Below are positions 54,857 through 63,605 of a DNA stretch of 64,000 nt, in pieces. A model generated the notes under the pieces. It was not told where the DNA came from. It did no database searches and saw only the letters and a list, made by a program, of their open reading frames with translations. The stretch's first letter is position 1. Every line of letters starts with the position of its first letter. Source of the stretch: CBDCXF01 sp965223755 (GTDB lineage Bacteria; Acidobacteriota; Thermoanaerobaculia; Multivoradales; JAHEKO01); the NCBI GenBank assembly GCA_965223755.1, contig CBDCXF010000001.1:1054001-1118000 (forward strand), read 5' to 3'. Made by a program: the position numbers and the translations under genes.

Positions 54857-55012
54857 CTAACGCAGCTTTTCTTCGACGAACTCGACGTGCTTGCGGATCT
54901 TGGAGTCGTACTTCTTGAGCCGCAGCTTCTCTGTCGTCAGACGCTTGTTCTTGGTCGTGGTGTAGAACGTGCCGGTTCCGGCACTGGAAACAAGTTTAAT
55001 TTTTTCACGCAT
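54857..55012 (-). CDS. rpmG: 50S ribosomal protein L33
   Basis: A 51-residue protein starting MREKIKLVSSAGTGTFYTT, then TKNKRLTTEKLRLKKYDS and ending in KHVEFVEEKLR, a clear L33. It lacks zinc-binding Cys pairs, so it is the zinc-free type. ATG 55012 is preferred; another ATG lies directly before it at 55015, with GGGAG upstream. tRNA-Asp and tRNA-Val lie upstream on the same strand, a common neighbourhood for rpmG. Confidence 0.95.
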   Translation of the reverse strand: MREKIKLVSSAGTGTFYTTTKNKRLTTEKLRLKKYDSKIRKHVEFVEEKLR

Positions 55013-55058
55013 CATCGTACTCCCAGTTAGTGGGCGCTACCTCACAGGCAAACTCGAA

Positions 55059-55136
55059 TGGCGGGAGCGACGGGACTTGAACCCGCGACCTCCGGCTTGA
55101 CAGGCCGGCGTTCTAACCAAACTGAACTACGCCCCC
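55059..55136 (-). tRNA. tRNA-Asp (GTC)
   Basis: Cloverleaf on the minus strand: acceptor GGGGGCG paired with CGCTCCC (one G-T pair), D-arm TAGTTCAGTTTGGTTAGAAC, anticodon stem GCCGG/CCGGA-type with loop CTGTCAA (anticodon GTC), T-arm with GGTTCAAGTCC, discriminator G and encoded CCA. Confidence 0.95.
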
Positions 55137-55165
55137 AAATAATGAGTTCACTTGCGCGGAAAGTC

Positions 55166-55240
55166 TGGTGGGAGGTGAGGGACTTGAACCCCCGACCCTC
55201 TGCGTGTAAAGCAGATGCTCTCCCACTGAGCTAACCTCCC
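55166..55240 (-). tRNA. tRNA-Val (TAC)
   Basis: Cloverleaf on the minus strand: acceptor GGGAGGT / ACCTCCC, D-arm AGCTCAGTGGGAGAGC, anticodon stem TCTGC/GCAGA with loop TTTACAC (anticodon TAC), T-arm GGGGGTTCAAGTCCCTC, encoded CCA. It lies 29 bases upstream of tRNA-Asp and is probably co-transcribed with it and rpmG. Confidence 0.95.
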
Positions 55241-55375
55241 GCCCCGCGAGGGAAACGGGAGTCTACGAACGCCCGCAGATGAAGTCAACGCGGAAAATCC
55301 CATCGTTTTTGACCGGCGGCCGAATTCGAGTGACAATGAAGAGTTGATCGAGTTTGATTCGATAAGGAGACGAAA

Positions 55376-55984
55376 ATGCATCAACTACCCGATCTTCCCT
55401 ACGCCCACGACGCCCTCGAGCCGCACATTGACGCGCGCACGATGGAAATTCACCATGGCAAACATCACGCCGCCTACGTCGCCAACCTCAACAACGCACT
55501 CGAGGGGCACGACGATCTAGCCGCACTCAGCGTCGAAGACCTTTTGGCGCAGATCCACGCCGTTCCGGATGACATCCGCACGGCGGTGCGCAATCATGGC
55601 GGCGGACACGCCAACCACTCGCTGTTCTGGTCGACCATGAGCCCCAACGGCGGCGGAACCCCAGGGGGTCCCATTGCCTCGGCCATCGACCGCACTTTTG
55701 GTTCGTTCGAGGACTTTCAAGCTCAGTTTGGAGCCGCTGCGGGCGGTCAGTTTGGCTCGGGATGGGGCTGGCTGGTGGTTGACGACGGCGCCCTTGAGGT
55801 TCGTGCCACCGCCAATCAGGACAGCCCATTGATGACGGGGGCCACACCGATCCTGGGTCTGGACGTGTGGGAGCACGCCTACTACCTCAACTACCAGAAC
55901 CGGCGACCAGATTACGTCAAAGCTTTCTGGAATGTGGTCGACTGGGATGCGGTCGCCGCGCGTTACGAGGCAGCGGCCGCCTAG
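55376..55984 (+). CDS. sodA: Superoxide dismutase (Fe/Mn family)
   Basis: The 202-residue enzyme dismutates superoxide. Metal ligands are His26 in MEIHHGKHHAAYV, the His in GGGHANHSLFW, and Asp and His in LDVWEHAYYLNYQNRR. Gly-Gly before the second His and the QDSPL context favour Mn use, but metal choice is inferred. ATG 55376 follows AAGGAG at 7 bases. No signal peptide, so it is cytoplasmic. It stands alone after the divergent tRNA-Val. Confidence 0.96.
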   Translation: MHQLPDLPYAHDALEPHIDARTMEIHHGKHHAAYVANLNNALEGHDDLAALSVEDLLAQIHAVPDDIRTAVRNHGGGHANHSLFWSTMSPNGGGTPGGPIASAIDRTFGSFEDFQAQFGAAAGGQFGSGWGWLVVDDGALEVRATANQDSPLMTGATPILGLDVWEHAYYLNYQNRRPDYVKAFWNVVDWDAVAARYEAAAA

Positions 55985-56251
55985 CCGGCCCTCGCGACTT
56001 GGGGTCAAGTCGTTGAGTAGGTCCATTCTGTGAGCTACTTTTTGGGCGGCCTGGTTGTTGGGCGGTCCGATTTTTTTGGGCGGTCTGATTTTTTTGGGCT
56101 ATCTGGTTTTGGGCTCACTGGCGGGCTCAGTTTTGGGCTCACTAGGGTGGGAAATGCGCTCGCCTCGGGCTATGATTCCCCGCCCGGCTCGAATCGACCT
56201 GTCCAGAACTGGATTTCTTGCCGGCCTTCTGCGGAGATTCTCCGATACTCA

Positions 56252-56328
56252 GGCGGTGTAGCTCAGCAGGTTAGAGCGAGCGGCTCATAACCGCTAGGTC
56301 ATGGGTTCGAGTCCCGTCACCGCCACCA
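56252..56328 (+). tRNA. tRNA-Met (CAT), elongator-type (or Ile2 if lysidine-modified)
   Basis: A 77-base cloverleaf: acceptor GGCGGTG / CACCGCC with a paired G1-C72 (so not initiator), D-arm AGCTCAGCAGGTTAGAGC, anticodon stem AGCGG/CCGCT with loop CTCATAA (anticodon CAT), T-arm GGGTTCGAGTCCC, encoded CCA. Its position right before tilS, whose product converts CAT tRNA-Ile2, keeps the Ile2 option open. Confidence 0.93.
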
Positions 56329-57740
56329 TTCCTTTCACGCGCCCCGAGCGTCATCTGGATCGCTTCCTACGCCAAGCGATCGATTGGAACGGCGTGCGGC
56401 CGCTGGTCGTCGCTTTCTCCGGCGGAGCCGACTCCTGTGCCCTTCTCCACGCGAGCTTGGTGGTCGCTGCGGGCAAAGCCGAGGTAGTTGCGGCCCATTT
56501 CGACCACCGACTCGATCGCCAATCCACCCAGCGGGCGGAGGAGGCACGGCGCCTCGCGGTGCGGCTCGGCGCCTCGTGGCGACTCGGGGCCGCGGCAGAA
56601 AACATCCCCGCGTTCCCGCGCGGCCTCGAGGACTATGCCCGCGCCAAGCGATACCAGTTCCTCGAGACCGTCCACGCTGAAGACAATGCAGCGGTGGTAC
56701 TCACCGCACACCACCTGGACGACCAGGTAGAAACAGTTCTTCTGAGGGTTCTGTTTGGCACCGGACTGCGCGGACTCGGCGGAATTCGCGCATGCATCGG
56801 CAACGTGGGCCGGCCTTGGCTGGCGCTGTCACGTCACGCAGTACGAAATCAGCTCCTCGGCTCCGGCATCGACTCCATCCACGATCCCACCAACGATGAC
56901 CTTTCGGTGCCGCGGAACTGGGTCCGGCAGGTTCTCCTGCCCCGTCTACGGCAAGGTGACCGAGAGTTCGATGCAACGCTGGCCCGATTGGCGGCTTCCG
57001 CTGCAAGAGCGCGAAGGCATGGCGACACACTGGCGAAAGCCTCCGTTGACTACCGCGAGAACGATTCCGGACCGAGCGTCTCGGCGACGCGCCTTCTACG
57101 GCTGCCCAGGATTCTCTGGCCTCACGCTCTTGCCGGCTGGACCGGCGACGGCTGCGGTCCCCACGACGCTGGTCTGTTATCCAACAGTCCGAGTCGCGCT
57201 CGCCTTGCAGAACTGGAACGGCAACTCCAGGCCCGCGCTGGAAATCCGGCGAAACGCGTCGAAGTTTCGTTGTCGCCTGGTCTCTGTTGGATCGCGTTCG
57301 AAGACCGGCTCCTCTTGGAACGGCGAAGTTTCACAGCTACAAGCCGTCCGTTCGAAGTCCGACTGATCGTCCCAGGCGAGGCGGAACTCCCTGGGGGCGG
57401 CAAGATCACGGTTACCCGGTCCGTTGTCCAAGATTGGATGTTCCGAGGGGATCCCCGTCGAGTGGCGTTTCAGGCTCCCGAAAACAGCGAGATTGCAATC
57501 CGCAATCGACGCCCAGGTGATCGTTTACGCCCAATCGGCGCAGGACACGAGCGCAAGCTCAAAGATGTCCTGATCGATGCCAAGATCCCCAGCAAGCAGC
57601 GCGATCGATTGCCGCTCCTGACGGTCGACGACCAGGTTGCTTGGGTTCCTGGGGTGACTCTGGACAACCGCTTTCGAATTGGAGACGACGGCGAAGCATG
57701 GGTAGCCGAGTGGCTACCGGGCCAACACTCCGAAGAGTAA
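56301..57740 (+). CDS. tilS: tRNA(Ile)-lysidine synthetase
   Basis: TilS attaches lysine to C34 of tRNA-Ile2 so that it reads AUA. The protein has the PP-loop ATPase motif VAFSGGADSCALLHA, HFDHRLDRQSTQRAEEARRLA, ENIPAFPRGLEDYARAKRYQFL and LTAHHLDDQVETVLLRVLFGTGLRGLGG, and a C-terminal substrate-binding domain with RRPGDRLRPIG and KLKDVLIDAKIPSKQRDRLPLL. The only upstream ATG (56301) lies inside the tRNA gene. A helix typical of TilS N-termini (ERHLDRFLRQAI) begins after the tRNA, with no ATG, GTG or TTG until GTG 56394. The start is therefore uncertain and may be a rare codon near 56328. Confidence 0.92.
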   Translation: MGSSPVTATIPFTRPERHLDRFLRQAIDWNGVRPLVVAFSGGADSCALLHASLVVAAGKAEVVAAHFDHRLDRQSTQRAEEARRLAVRLGASWRLGAAAENIPAFPRGLEDYARAKRYQFLETVHAEDNAAVVLTAHHLDDQVETVLLRVLFGTGLRGLGGIRACIGNVGRPWLALSRHAVRNQLLGSGIDSIHDPTNDDLSVPRNWVRQVLLPRLRQGDREFDATLARLAASAARARRHGDTLAKASVDYRENDSGPSVSATRLLRLPRILWPHALAGWTGDGCGPHDAGLLSNSPSRARLAELERQLQARAGNPAKRVEVSLSPGLCWIAFEDRLLLERRSFTATSRPFEVRLIVPGEAELPGGGKITVTRSVVQDWMFRGDPRRVAFQAPENSEIAIRNRRPGDRLRPIGAGHERKLKDVLIDAKIPSKQRDRLPLLTVDDQVAWVPGVTLDNRFRIGDDGEAWVAEWLPGQHSEE

Positions 57741-57887
57741 ACCGCTCGTTCGCGCCCGGACTTCTAACCTTCCTTACGAGCGCGTCGGGCCGGAATGTTG
57801 CATACTGGGAATGCTGCATACTTGTGGTTCGTTAGCACGTATAGATAGCTGACGGGCCAGTCAGCACCTGACCCGGCGGAGGCATAC

Positions 57888-59843
57888 TTGAACTCAACGA
57901 CCAAAACCCTGTTGCTGTGGATGAGCCTGTTCTTGGTGGTATTCCTCGGCTGGCAAGCACTGCAAGCGGGGAAAAGCGAGAAACACCAGCTCACCTTTAG
58001 CGAGTTCTTGGAGCAAGTTGAATCCGGGCAGATTGGCTCGGTCGTCTTGCGCGGCGACGAGATTACCGGCGAATTTGCCGATAGCGCCAATCTTCCCTAT
58101 GCTGGAGGCGAGACCTTCCTTACTCGAACGGTGACCAACTACGATGGCTTGGTCGACGATTTGCGCGATGCAGGTGTCGAGATCGCCGTCGAGCCCGAGC
58201 GACAGAATTTTTTCTTTCAGTTCTTGTTCCTTTACGCCCCGATTTTGCTCATCGTCGGCCTTTGGATTTTTTTCATGCGCCAGATGCAGAGCGGCGGCAA
58301 CAAAGCCCTGTCCTTCGGCAAAAGCAAAGCCAAATTGATGAATGCCGTGGGCGGCAAGAAAGTGACGTTCGAGGACGTCGCCGGGGTCGAAGAGGCCAAG
58401 GAAGAGTTGGAAGAGATCGTTGACTTCCTCAAGGAGCCCCAGAAGTTTCAACGCCTGGGCGGCAAGATCCCCAAGGGTGTGCTGCTGATGGGGCCGCCCG
58501 GAACGGGTAAGACGCTGCTGGCGCGCGCCATCGCCGGCGAGGCCAACGTGCCGTTCTTCTCTATCTCTGGGTCGGACTTTGTCGAAATGTTCGTTGGCGT
58601 CGGCGCCAGCCGCGTCCGCGACCTATTCGAGCAGGGCAAGCGTAACGCGCCCTGCATCATCTTTATCGACGAAATCGACGCTGTCGGCAGACACCGTGGC
58701 GCCGGCCTTGGTGGCGGTCACGACGAGCGCGAACAGACGCTGAATCAACTGCTGGTTGAAATGGATGGCTTCGAATCTACCGAGGGAGTCATTCTGATCG
58801 CCGCTACCAATCGCCCCGATGTGCTCGACCCGGCCTTGCTCCGCCCAGGGCGGTTCGATCGTAGAGTGGTGGTTGATCGACCCGACATTCATGGCCGCAC
58901 CGGCATTCTCGAAGTGCACACACGGGAGATTCCGCTCGCCGACGATGTCGAGCTGGCGGTCATCGCTCGCGGTACGCCGGGATTCTCGGGTGCCGATCTC
59001 GCCAATTTGGTCAACGAAGCTGCCTTGCTCGCGTCCCGCCATGACCGCAAAGCGGTGACCATGGCCGACTTTGAGTTTGCCAAGGACAAGGTCCTCATGG
59101 GAGTTGAGCGCAAGACGCTCATCATGACCGACGAAGAACGCGAGGTGACCGCGGTCCACGAAGCTGGACACGCACTGGTAGCGGCTTTCCTTCCGGGAGC
59201 CGACCCGCTCCACAAAGTCACCATCATTCCGCGCGGGCGAGCGCTGGGGCTGACCATGCAGCTACCGATGGAAGACAAGTACTCGCACAAGCAGTCTTAC
59301 GTCGAAGCTCAGATCGCCATTTTGATGGGAGGCCGCGTCGCCGAGGAACTCACTCAGGACGATGTCACCACCGGAGCTGGCAACGACATCGAACGCGCTA
59401 CCGAAATGGCTCGGCGCATGGTCTGCGAATGGGGCATGTCGGAGTTGGGTCCGTTGGCGTTGGGCGGTTCTAGTGAACCCGTCTTCCTCGGCCGTGACTT
59501 TGCCGAGAAGGCTGACATCAGTGAAGGAACCGCTGGCCGCGTCGATCGTGAAATCGAGCGCATCGTCGAGGACGGCTACGAGCGCGCCAAGGAAATCTTG
59601 ACCGAGCATCGAGCGATTCTCGACCGCGTCGCTGAAGAGCTACTCGAGCACGAGACCTTAGATGGCGCCACGGTCTATTCCGTCATCAAAAAAATGACCG
59701 GCCTCGATTTGGCGCCGCCGGCGCCGCCGTCGAAACCCACCCCACCGCGGCGGGAGGATCCGGTAGAGGCGGAAACAGAAGCTGCCGACTCAACTGAATC
59801 CGATTTCTCTCCTGGAAGCAGCCCGACGCCTGCTACCGCCTGA
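57888..59843 (+). CDS. ftsH: ATP-dependent zinc metalloprotease FtsH
   Basis: FtsH (651 residues) degrades membrane and short-lived cytoplasmic proteins. It has two N-terminal membrane segments (TLLLWMSLFLVVFLGW and LFLYAPILLIVGLWIFFM), the AAA domain (Walker A GPPGTGKT, Walker B IIFIDEIDAVG, SRH ATNRPDVLDPALLRPGRFDR), and the zinc protease site HEAGHA with downstream Asp ligands. The C-terminal tail is Pro/Glu rich. TTG 57888 follows GGCGGAGG. The folP start lies only five bases after the stop. Confidence 0.97.
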   Translation: MNSTTKTLLLWMSLFLVVFLGWQALQAGKSEKHQLTFSEFLEQVESGQIGSVVLRGDEITGEFADSANLPYAGGETFLTRTVTNYDGLVDDLRDAGVEIAVEPERQNFFFQFLFLYAPILLIVGLWIFFMRQMQSGGNKALSFGKSKAKLMNAVGGKKVTFEDVAGVEEAKEELEEIVDFLKEPQKFQRLGGKIPKGVLLMGPPGTGKTLLARAIAGEANVPFFSISGSDFVEMFVGVGASRVRDLFEQGKRNAPCIIFIDEIDAVGRHRGAGLGGGHDEREQTLNQLLVEMDGFESTEGVILIAATNRPDVLDPALLRPGRFDRRVVVDRPDIHGRTGILEVHTREIPLADDVELAVIARGTPGFSGADLANLVNEAALLASRHDRKAVTMADFEFAKDKVLMGVERKTLIMTDEEREVTAVHEAGHALVAAFLPGADPLHKVTIIPRGRALGLTMQLPMEDKYSHKQSYVEAQIAILMGGRVAEELTQDDVTTGAGNDIERATEMARRMVCEWGMSELGPLALGGSSEPVFLGRDFAEKADISEGTAGRVDREIERIVEDGYERAKEILTEHRAILDRVAEELLEHETLDGATVYSVIKKMTGLDLAPPAPPSKPTPPRREDPVEAETEAADSTESDFSPGSSPTPATA

Positions 59844-59848
59844 TCGGA

Positions 59849-60781
59849 TTGATCGACTCGCCCTCAGCTTCTCCACTCAATTCTGCGGAAGGGTTGGCCA
59901 GTCATGAACTGCGCTTACCCAATGGCCGCAGCCTCGCGCTCGACCCGCGTCGTCCGCGGGTCATGGGCGTCATCAACATCACCCCGGACTCCTTTAGTGA
60001 TGGCGGACGGTTCTTGGACACCTCAGCGGCGATCGATCACGCCCATCAGCTCCTCGAAGACGGCGCCGACTTAATAGACCTCGGAGCCGAGTCGACGCGG
60101 CCGGGCGGCGGTACCTATGAAAGCGGCGCCGTCGAGGTCGCGGTCGACGTCGAGTGGCGCAGGTTGGAACCGGTACTACAACGGCTGCGGCAAGAGACTA
60201 CGGCCGTCCTTTCCGTCGATACCCACAACCCCGACACCGCACGGAACGCCCTACTCGCCGGCGCCGACCTCATCAATGACGTCGATGGCTTGCGCCGGCC
60301 CGCAATGCGAGAGGTGCTTGCGGCGTGCGGCGTGCCGGCAATCCTGATGCACAGCCGCGGTGAAATCGGCACCATGCAGAAAAACATCGTCTTTGACGAT
60401 GTCGTGCTTGAGGTCGCCGACGAGCTGCGCGCGGCGGCGAACACGGCCAAACGAGACGGTGTGGAGCAGATCATCCTCGACCCTGGCATCGGTTTCGGCA
60501 AGACCTACACCCACAATCTGCAACTCGTCGCGGCATTGGATCGCCTGGCGGACCTGGGTTATCCACTCGCAGTCGGCACCAGCCGCAAGGCCTACCTCGG
60601 AGCCCTCACCGACCGTGCACCGGCCGACCGTGTCGCCGCCAGCTTGGCCTCCGTCGCACGCGCCGCCAGCATCGCCTCGATTTTCCGCGTCCACGACGTA
60701 CGCGCGACGGTGGACTTCCTCAAAGTCTGGTGCGCTCACGACAATCCCGAGGCGGCGTTTTCAGACAGCGGCTCATCGTGA
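59849..60781 (+). CDS. folP: Dihydropteroate synthase
   Basis: FolP (310 residues) joins p-aminobenzoate to the pterin diphosphate in folate synthesis and is the sulfonamide target. TIM-barrel motifs: MGVINITPDSFSDGG, IDLGAESTRPGG, VLSVDTHNPDTARNAL, IILDPGIGFGKT and VGTSRKAYLG. A 30-residue N-terminal extension precedes the barrel. TTG 59849 is the likely start. ftsH-folP-cdaA order is common in several phyla. Confidence 0.96.
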   Translation: MIDSPSASPLNSAEGLASHELRLPNGRSLALDPRRPRVMGVINITPDSFSDGGRFLDTSAAIDHAHQLLEDGADLIDLGAESTRPGGGTYESGAVEVAVDVEWRRLEPVLQRLRQETTAVLSVDTHNPDTARNALLAGADLINDVDGLRRPAMREVLAACGVPAILMHSRGEIGTMQKNIVFDDVVLEVADELRAAANTAKRDGVEQIILDPGIGFGKTYTHNLQLVAALDRLADLGYPLAVGTSRKAYLGALTDRAPADRVAASLASVARAASIASIFRVHDVRATVDFLKVWCAHDNPEAAFSDSGSS

Positions 60782-60793
60782 TCAAATCTAACC

Positions 60794-61585
60794 GTGACGT
60801 TTGCTGACCTACTCCAGCTCCTGACCTGGCGCCAGGCGCTCGATATCGCGCTGGTAGCGCTGGTCTTTTATTACATCCTCCTCCTCATTCGGGGCACGCG
60901 AGCGGTGCAAGTCCTGCTCGGCCTCAGCTTCCTGGTGGTCGTCTACTTCGTTGCCCGCGCCACCGGCTTGCACACCCTGTACACGATTCTGGACAAGTTT
61001 TTGATCGTGCTCCCGTTTGCGGTCATCGTCCTCTTTCAGTCCGAAATCCGGCGCGCCCTGGCGCGTTTCGGGCGCAATCCGTTGTGGGGCTTTCGCGGCC
61101 AGGAGAAGACCGTCACCGGCTTTCAAGACATCGTCCTCGCGGCGACGACGCTGGCCTCAAAGCGACTCGGCGCCTTGATCGTCATGGAAAGACTCGAAGG
61201 TCTGCGGGAATTCGCCGAGAACGGCATCTCGATCGACGGCAAGCTCTCGTACGATCTGCTCGTCAACATCTTCAATCCTGCCGCGCCGCTGCACGATGGA
61301 GCGGTGCTCATCAACCAAGACCGCGTCGTTGCAGCCGGCTGCTTCTTGCCGCTGTCCTTGAGCGCGGAGATCTCCACCAGCCTCGGTACCCGCCACCGTG
61401 CCGCCATCGGCATCACCCGCGAAACCGACGCCTTGGCAGTGATCGTCTCCGAAGAGACGGGAACAATCTCGGTCGCCATCGGCGGTGAATTGCACCGCGA
61501 TCTCGACGCCACCGCTCTGCGCAATCTCCTCTACCAGTACCTCATCACCGAGCTCTACCCCCAGAACATGAGGAAGGGCGAATGA
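60794..61585 (+). CDS. cdaA: Diadenylate cyclase (c-di-AMP synthase)
   Basis: CdaA (263 residues) makes cyclic di-AMP at the membrane. Three N-terminal hydrophobic segments (LDIALVALVFYYILLLI and following) are followed by a DAC domain with the DGA motif (PLHDGAVLINQDRVV) and RHR motif (SLGTRHRAAIGI). GTG 60794 is 12 bases after folP. The next gene encodes the YbbR partner and overlaps by ATGA; glmM follows, the usual cdaA-ybbR-glmM module linking c-di-AMP to cell wall precursor supply. Confidence 0.97.
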   Translation: MTFADLLQLLTWRQALDIALVALVFYYILLLIRGTRAVQVLLGLSFLVVVYFVARATGLHTLYTILDKFLIVLPFAVIVLFQSEIRRALARFGRNPLWGFRGQEKTVTGFQDIVLAATTLASKRLGALIVMERLEGLREFAENGISIDGKLSYDLLVNIFNPAAPLHDGAVLINQDRVVAAGCFLPLSLSAEISTSLGTRHRAAIGITRETDALAVIVSEETGTISVAIGGELHRDLDATALRNLLYQYLITELYPQNMRKGE

Positions 61586-62247
61586 CGCGCCGACTCGCCA
61601 CCTGGGGTTTGCGGCTCTTTGCGATCACCGCGGCGCTGATCGCGTGGACTTTGGTCACCCTCGAACGCGCCGAGCCGCGTAGCGAACGAGTCCTCAATGT
61701 CGGCATTGTCTACGACTTGCCGGAAAATTTCGTGTTGTTGCGTCGCTCCACCGAAGTGCAAATCGCGGTGGAAGGAAACGAGAGCGCGGTGCGTCAACTC
61801 AATCCTTCGCAAGTGAGCATTTTGGTGCGCCCGGAAGCCGTTCTCGGTACTCAGGAAATTCCCCTCGACGCCTCGCAAGTGCAACTGCCTGCCAACATGG
61901 AAGTGACCTCGGTCGACCCGGCCACACTCAACCTTGAACTCGACCGCGAGAGCTCGAAACTGGTGACGGTGGAACCACGCTTGGTTGGAGAGCCGGCGGC
62001 TGGCGCCTTGGTGGTCGCTGCGAGTTCCGATCCCGCCACCGTCCAGGTGCGTGGCTCGGAGCGCCTCCTCGATTCACTCAACAGCGTCGCCACTAGCCCG
62101 GTACGACTCGACGGGCACGCTCTCGATTTCCTTGAGACCGCGGCGGTGGTTTCGAGCCAGCCCACCGCAATCCAAATCGTCGGTCCCCAGTTGGTTCAAG
62201 TTCGAGTCGACCTCGAAGTGCCGGTAGCCGGGGACAACGGAGGGTGA
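61582..62247 (+). CDS. YbbR/CdaR-like domain protein
   Basis: The 221-residue protein has one N-terminal membrane helix (LRLFAITAALIAWTLVTL) and two extracytoplasmic YbbR-like beta domains (VLNVGIVYDLPENFVLL..., then SDPATVQVRGSERLLDSLNSVATSPVRLDG). In Firmicutes such proteins (CdaR) bind and regulate CdaA. The 4-base overlaps on both sides (ATGA with cdaA, GTGA with glmM) imply tightly coupled expression of the three. Confidence 0.9.
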   Translation: MTRRLATWGLRLFAITAALIAWTLVTLERAEPRSERVLNVGIVYDLPENFVLLRRSTEVQIAVEGNESAVRQLNPSQVSILVRPEAVLGTQEIPLDASQVQLPANMEVTSVDPATLNLELDRESSKLVTVEPRLVGEPAAGALVVAASSDPATVQVRGSERLLDSLNSVATSPVRLDGHALDFLETAAVVSSQPTAIQIVGPQLVQVRVDLEVPVAGDNGG

Positions 62248-63605
62248 CAACGCAACGCCTTTTCGGTACCGACGGCATCCGTGGACGTGCCGGTGCGGAG
62301 CCGTTGGATCGATCTACCGTCGCAGCTCTGGGCGCGGCTATCGCCTCATGGCTGCGCGATCGGAATCCCCAGCCTTCGGTGGTCCTCGGCGGCGACACCC
62401 GAGCCAGCACGCCGGAGATCGAAGCCTGGCTCGGCGATACCTTGTCGGCGGGTGGAGTGGTGGTGCGCTCGGCCGGGGTCATCCCAACCCCCGGCATCGC
62501 GTGGTTGGTTCCACAGCTCGCGTGCGATGCGGGCATCGTGGTGTCCGCCAGCCACAATCCTTACCATGACAATGGCATCAAGCTCCTCTCGCAGTCCGGG
62601 CACAAGTTCAGCCACGAGATTGAGCAAGACATCGAAGATCGTCTGCTCGAGTTGCGTGGAAAGGTCCCAGAACGCGATTCTGGATCGCTGGATATCGACG
62701 CGGGCCTGCGGCGAAGGTACCGCGATGCGCTAGCCGCTACAGCCGGCCCCGAAAGCCTCACCGGCCTCAAGATCGTCCTCGACACCGCCAACGGTGCGGC
62801 CTCACCGATTGCCGCCAGGTTGTTTCGCGATTGCGGAGCTGACATCACCGTCTTCGCCGACCAACCCGACGGAACCAATATCAATCGTGACTGCGGCTCG
62901 ACTCACCCTGAAAAACTGAGCCAGTTGGTCCTGGATACCGGCGCCGATCTCGGCCTTGCTTTCGATGGGGACGCTGATCGGGTCGTCGCCGTTGACGAAT
63001 CGGGCCGAGTCCGCGACGGCGACGCAATTCTCTACCTTTGGGCGTTGGATTTGGCGGCGGCGAATAGCCTCAGCCCGTCCGAGATCGTTGCCACTTCGAT
63101 GAGCAACCTCGGTCTCGAACACGCACTGGCCAAGGCAGGCGTCTCGGTGGTGCGCTGTGCAGTCGGTGACCGAGCTGTGGTGAACGCATTGCAAGACCGC
63201 GGTCTTCGGCTCGGCGGCGAGCAATCGGGACACATCGTTGATCTGCACAGCTCCACTACCGGCGATGGCCTGCTCACGGGCCTGCGCCTAGCCTCGATCA
63301 TGCAACGTTCCAAACGTTCCCTATCCGAAATCCTGGCCCCCTTGCCGAAGTTTCCACAACTGTTGCTCAACGTCAAAGTTGCCTCGCGACCCCCAATCGA
63401 GGAAATCGCACCGCTCGCCGGTGCCATCCGGGAAGTGGAATCCGTACTCGGCGACGAAGGCCGCCTTGTCGTTCGCTACAGCGGTACCGAGCCACTGCTG
63501 CGCATCATGATTGAGGGGCGCGATGCGGAGATGATTGAGACCGCCGCCAACGATCTAGCCGCCGTCGTCCGCGAGCACATCCCACCTCGAGACGGAGCCG
63601 CATGA
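62244..63605 (+). CDS. glmM: Phosphoglucosamine mutase
   Basis: GlmM (453 residues) interconverts glucosamine-6-P and glucosamine-1-P for UDP-GlcNAc. Motifs: FGTDGIRGRAG, the phosphoserine loop VVSASHNPYHDNGIK, the metal loop FDGDADRVV and the substrate loop VRYSGTEPLLRIM. GTG 62244 overlaps the YbbR stop; the stop overlaps pdxJ (ATGA). Confidence 0.97.
   Translation: MTTQRLFGTDGIRGRAGAEPLDRSTVAALGAAIASWLRDRNPQPSVVLGGDTRASTPEIEAWLGDTLSAGGVVVRSAGVIPTPGIAWLVPQLACDAGIVVSASHNPYHDNGIKLLSQSGHKFSHEIEQDIEDRLLELRGKVPERDSGSLDIDAGLRRRYRDALAATAGPESLTGLKIVLDTANGAASPIAARLFRDCGADITVFADQPDGTNINRDCGSTHPEKLSQLVLDTGADLGLAFDGDADRVVAVDESGRVRDGDAILYLWALDLAAANSLSPSEIVATSMSNLGLEHALAKAGVSVVRCAVGDRAVVNALQDRGLRLGGEQSGHIVDLHSSTTGDGLLTGLRLASIMQRSKRSLSEILAPLPKFPQLLLNVKVASRPPIEEIAPLAGAIREVESVLGDEGRLVVRYSGTEPLLRIMIEGRDAEMIETAANDLAAVVREHIPPRDGAA

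Noticed and set aside
56030..56290. Small plus-strand frames before tRNA-Met with repeated TTTTTTTGGGC(G)
   Set aside because: Low-complexity G/T repeats and overlap with the tRNA; no ribosome site. The 267-base gap holds no supported gene.
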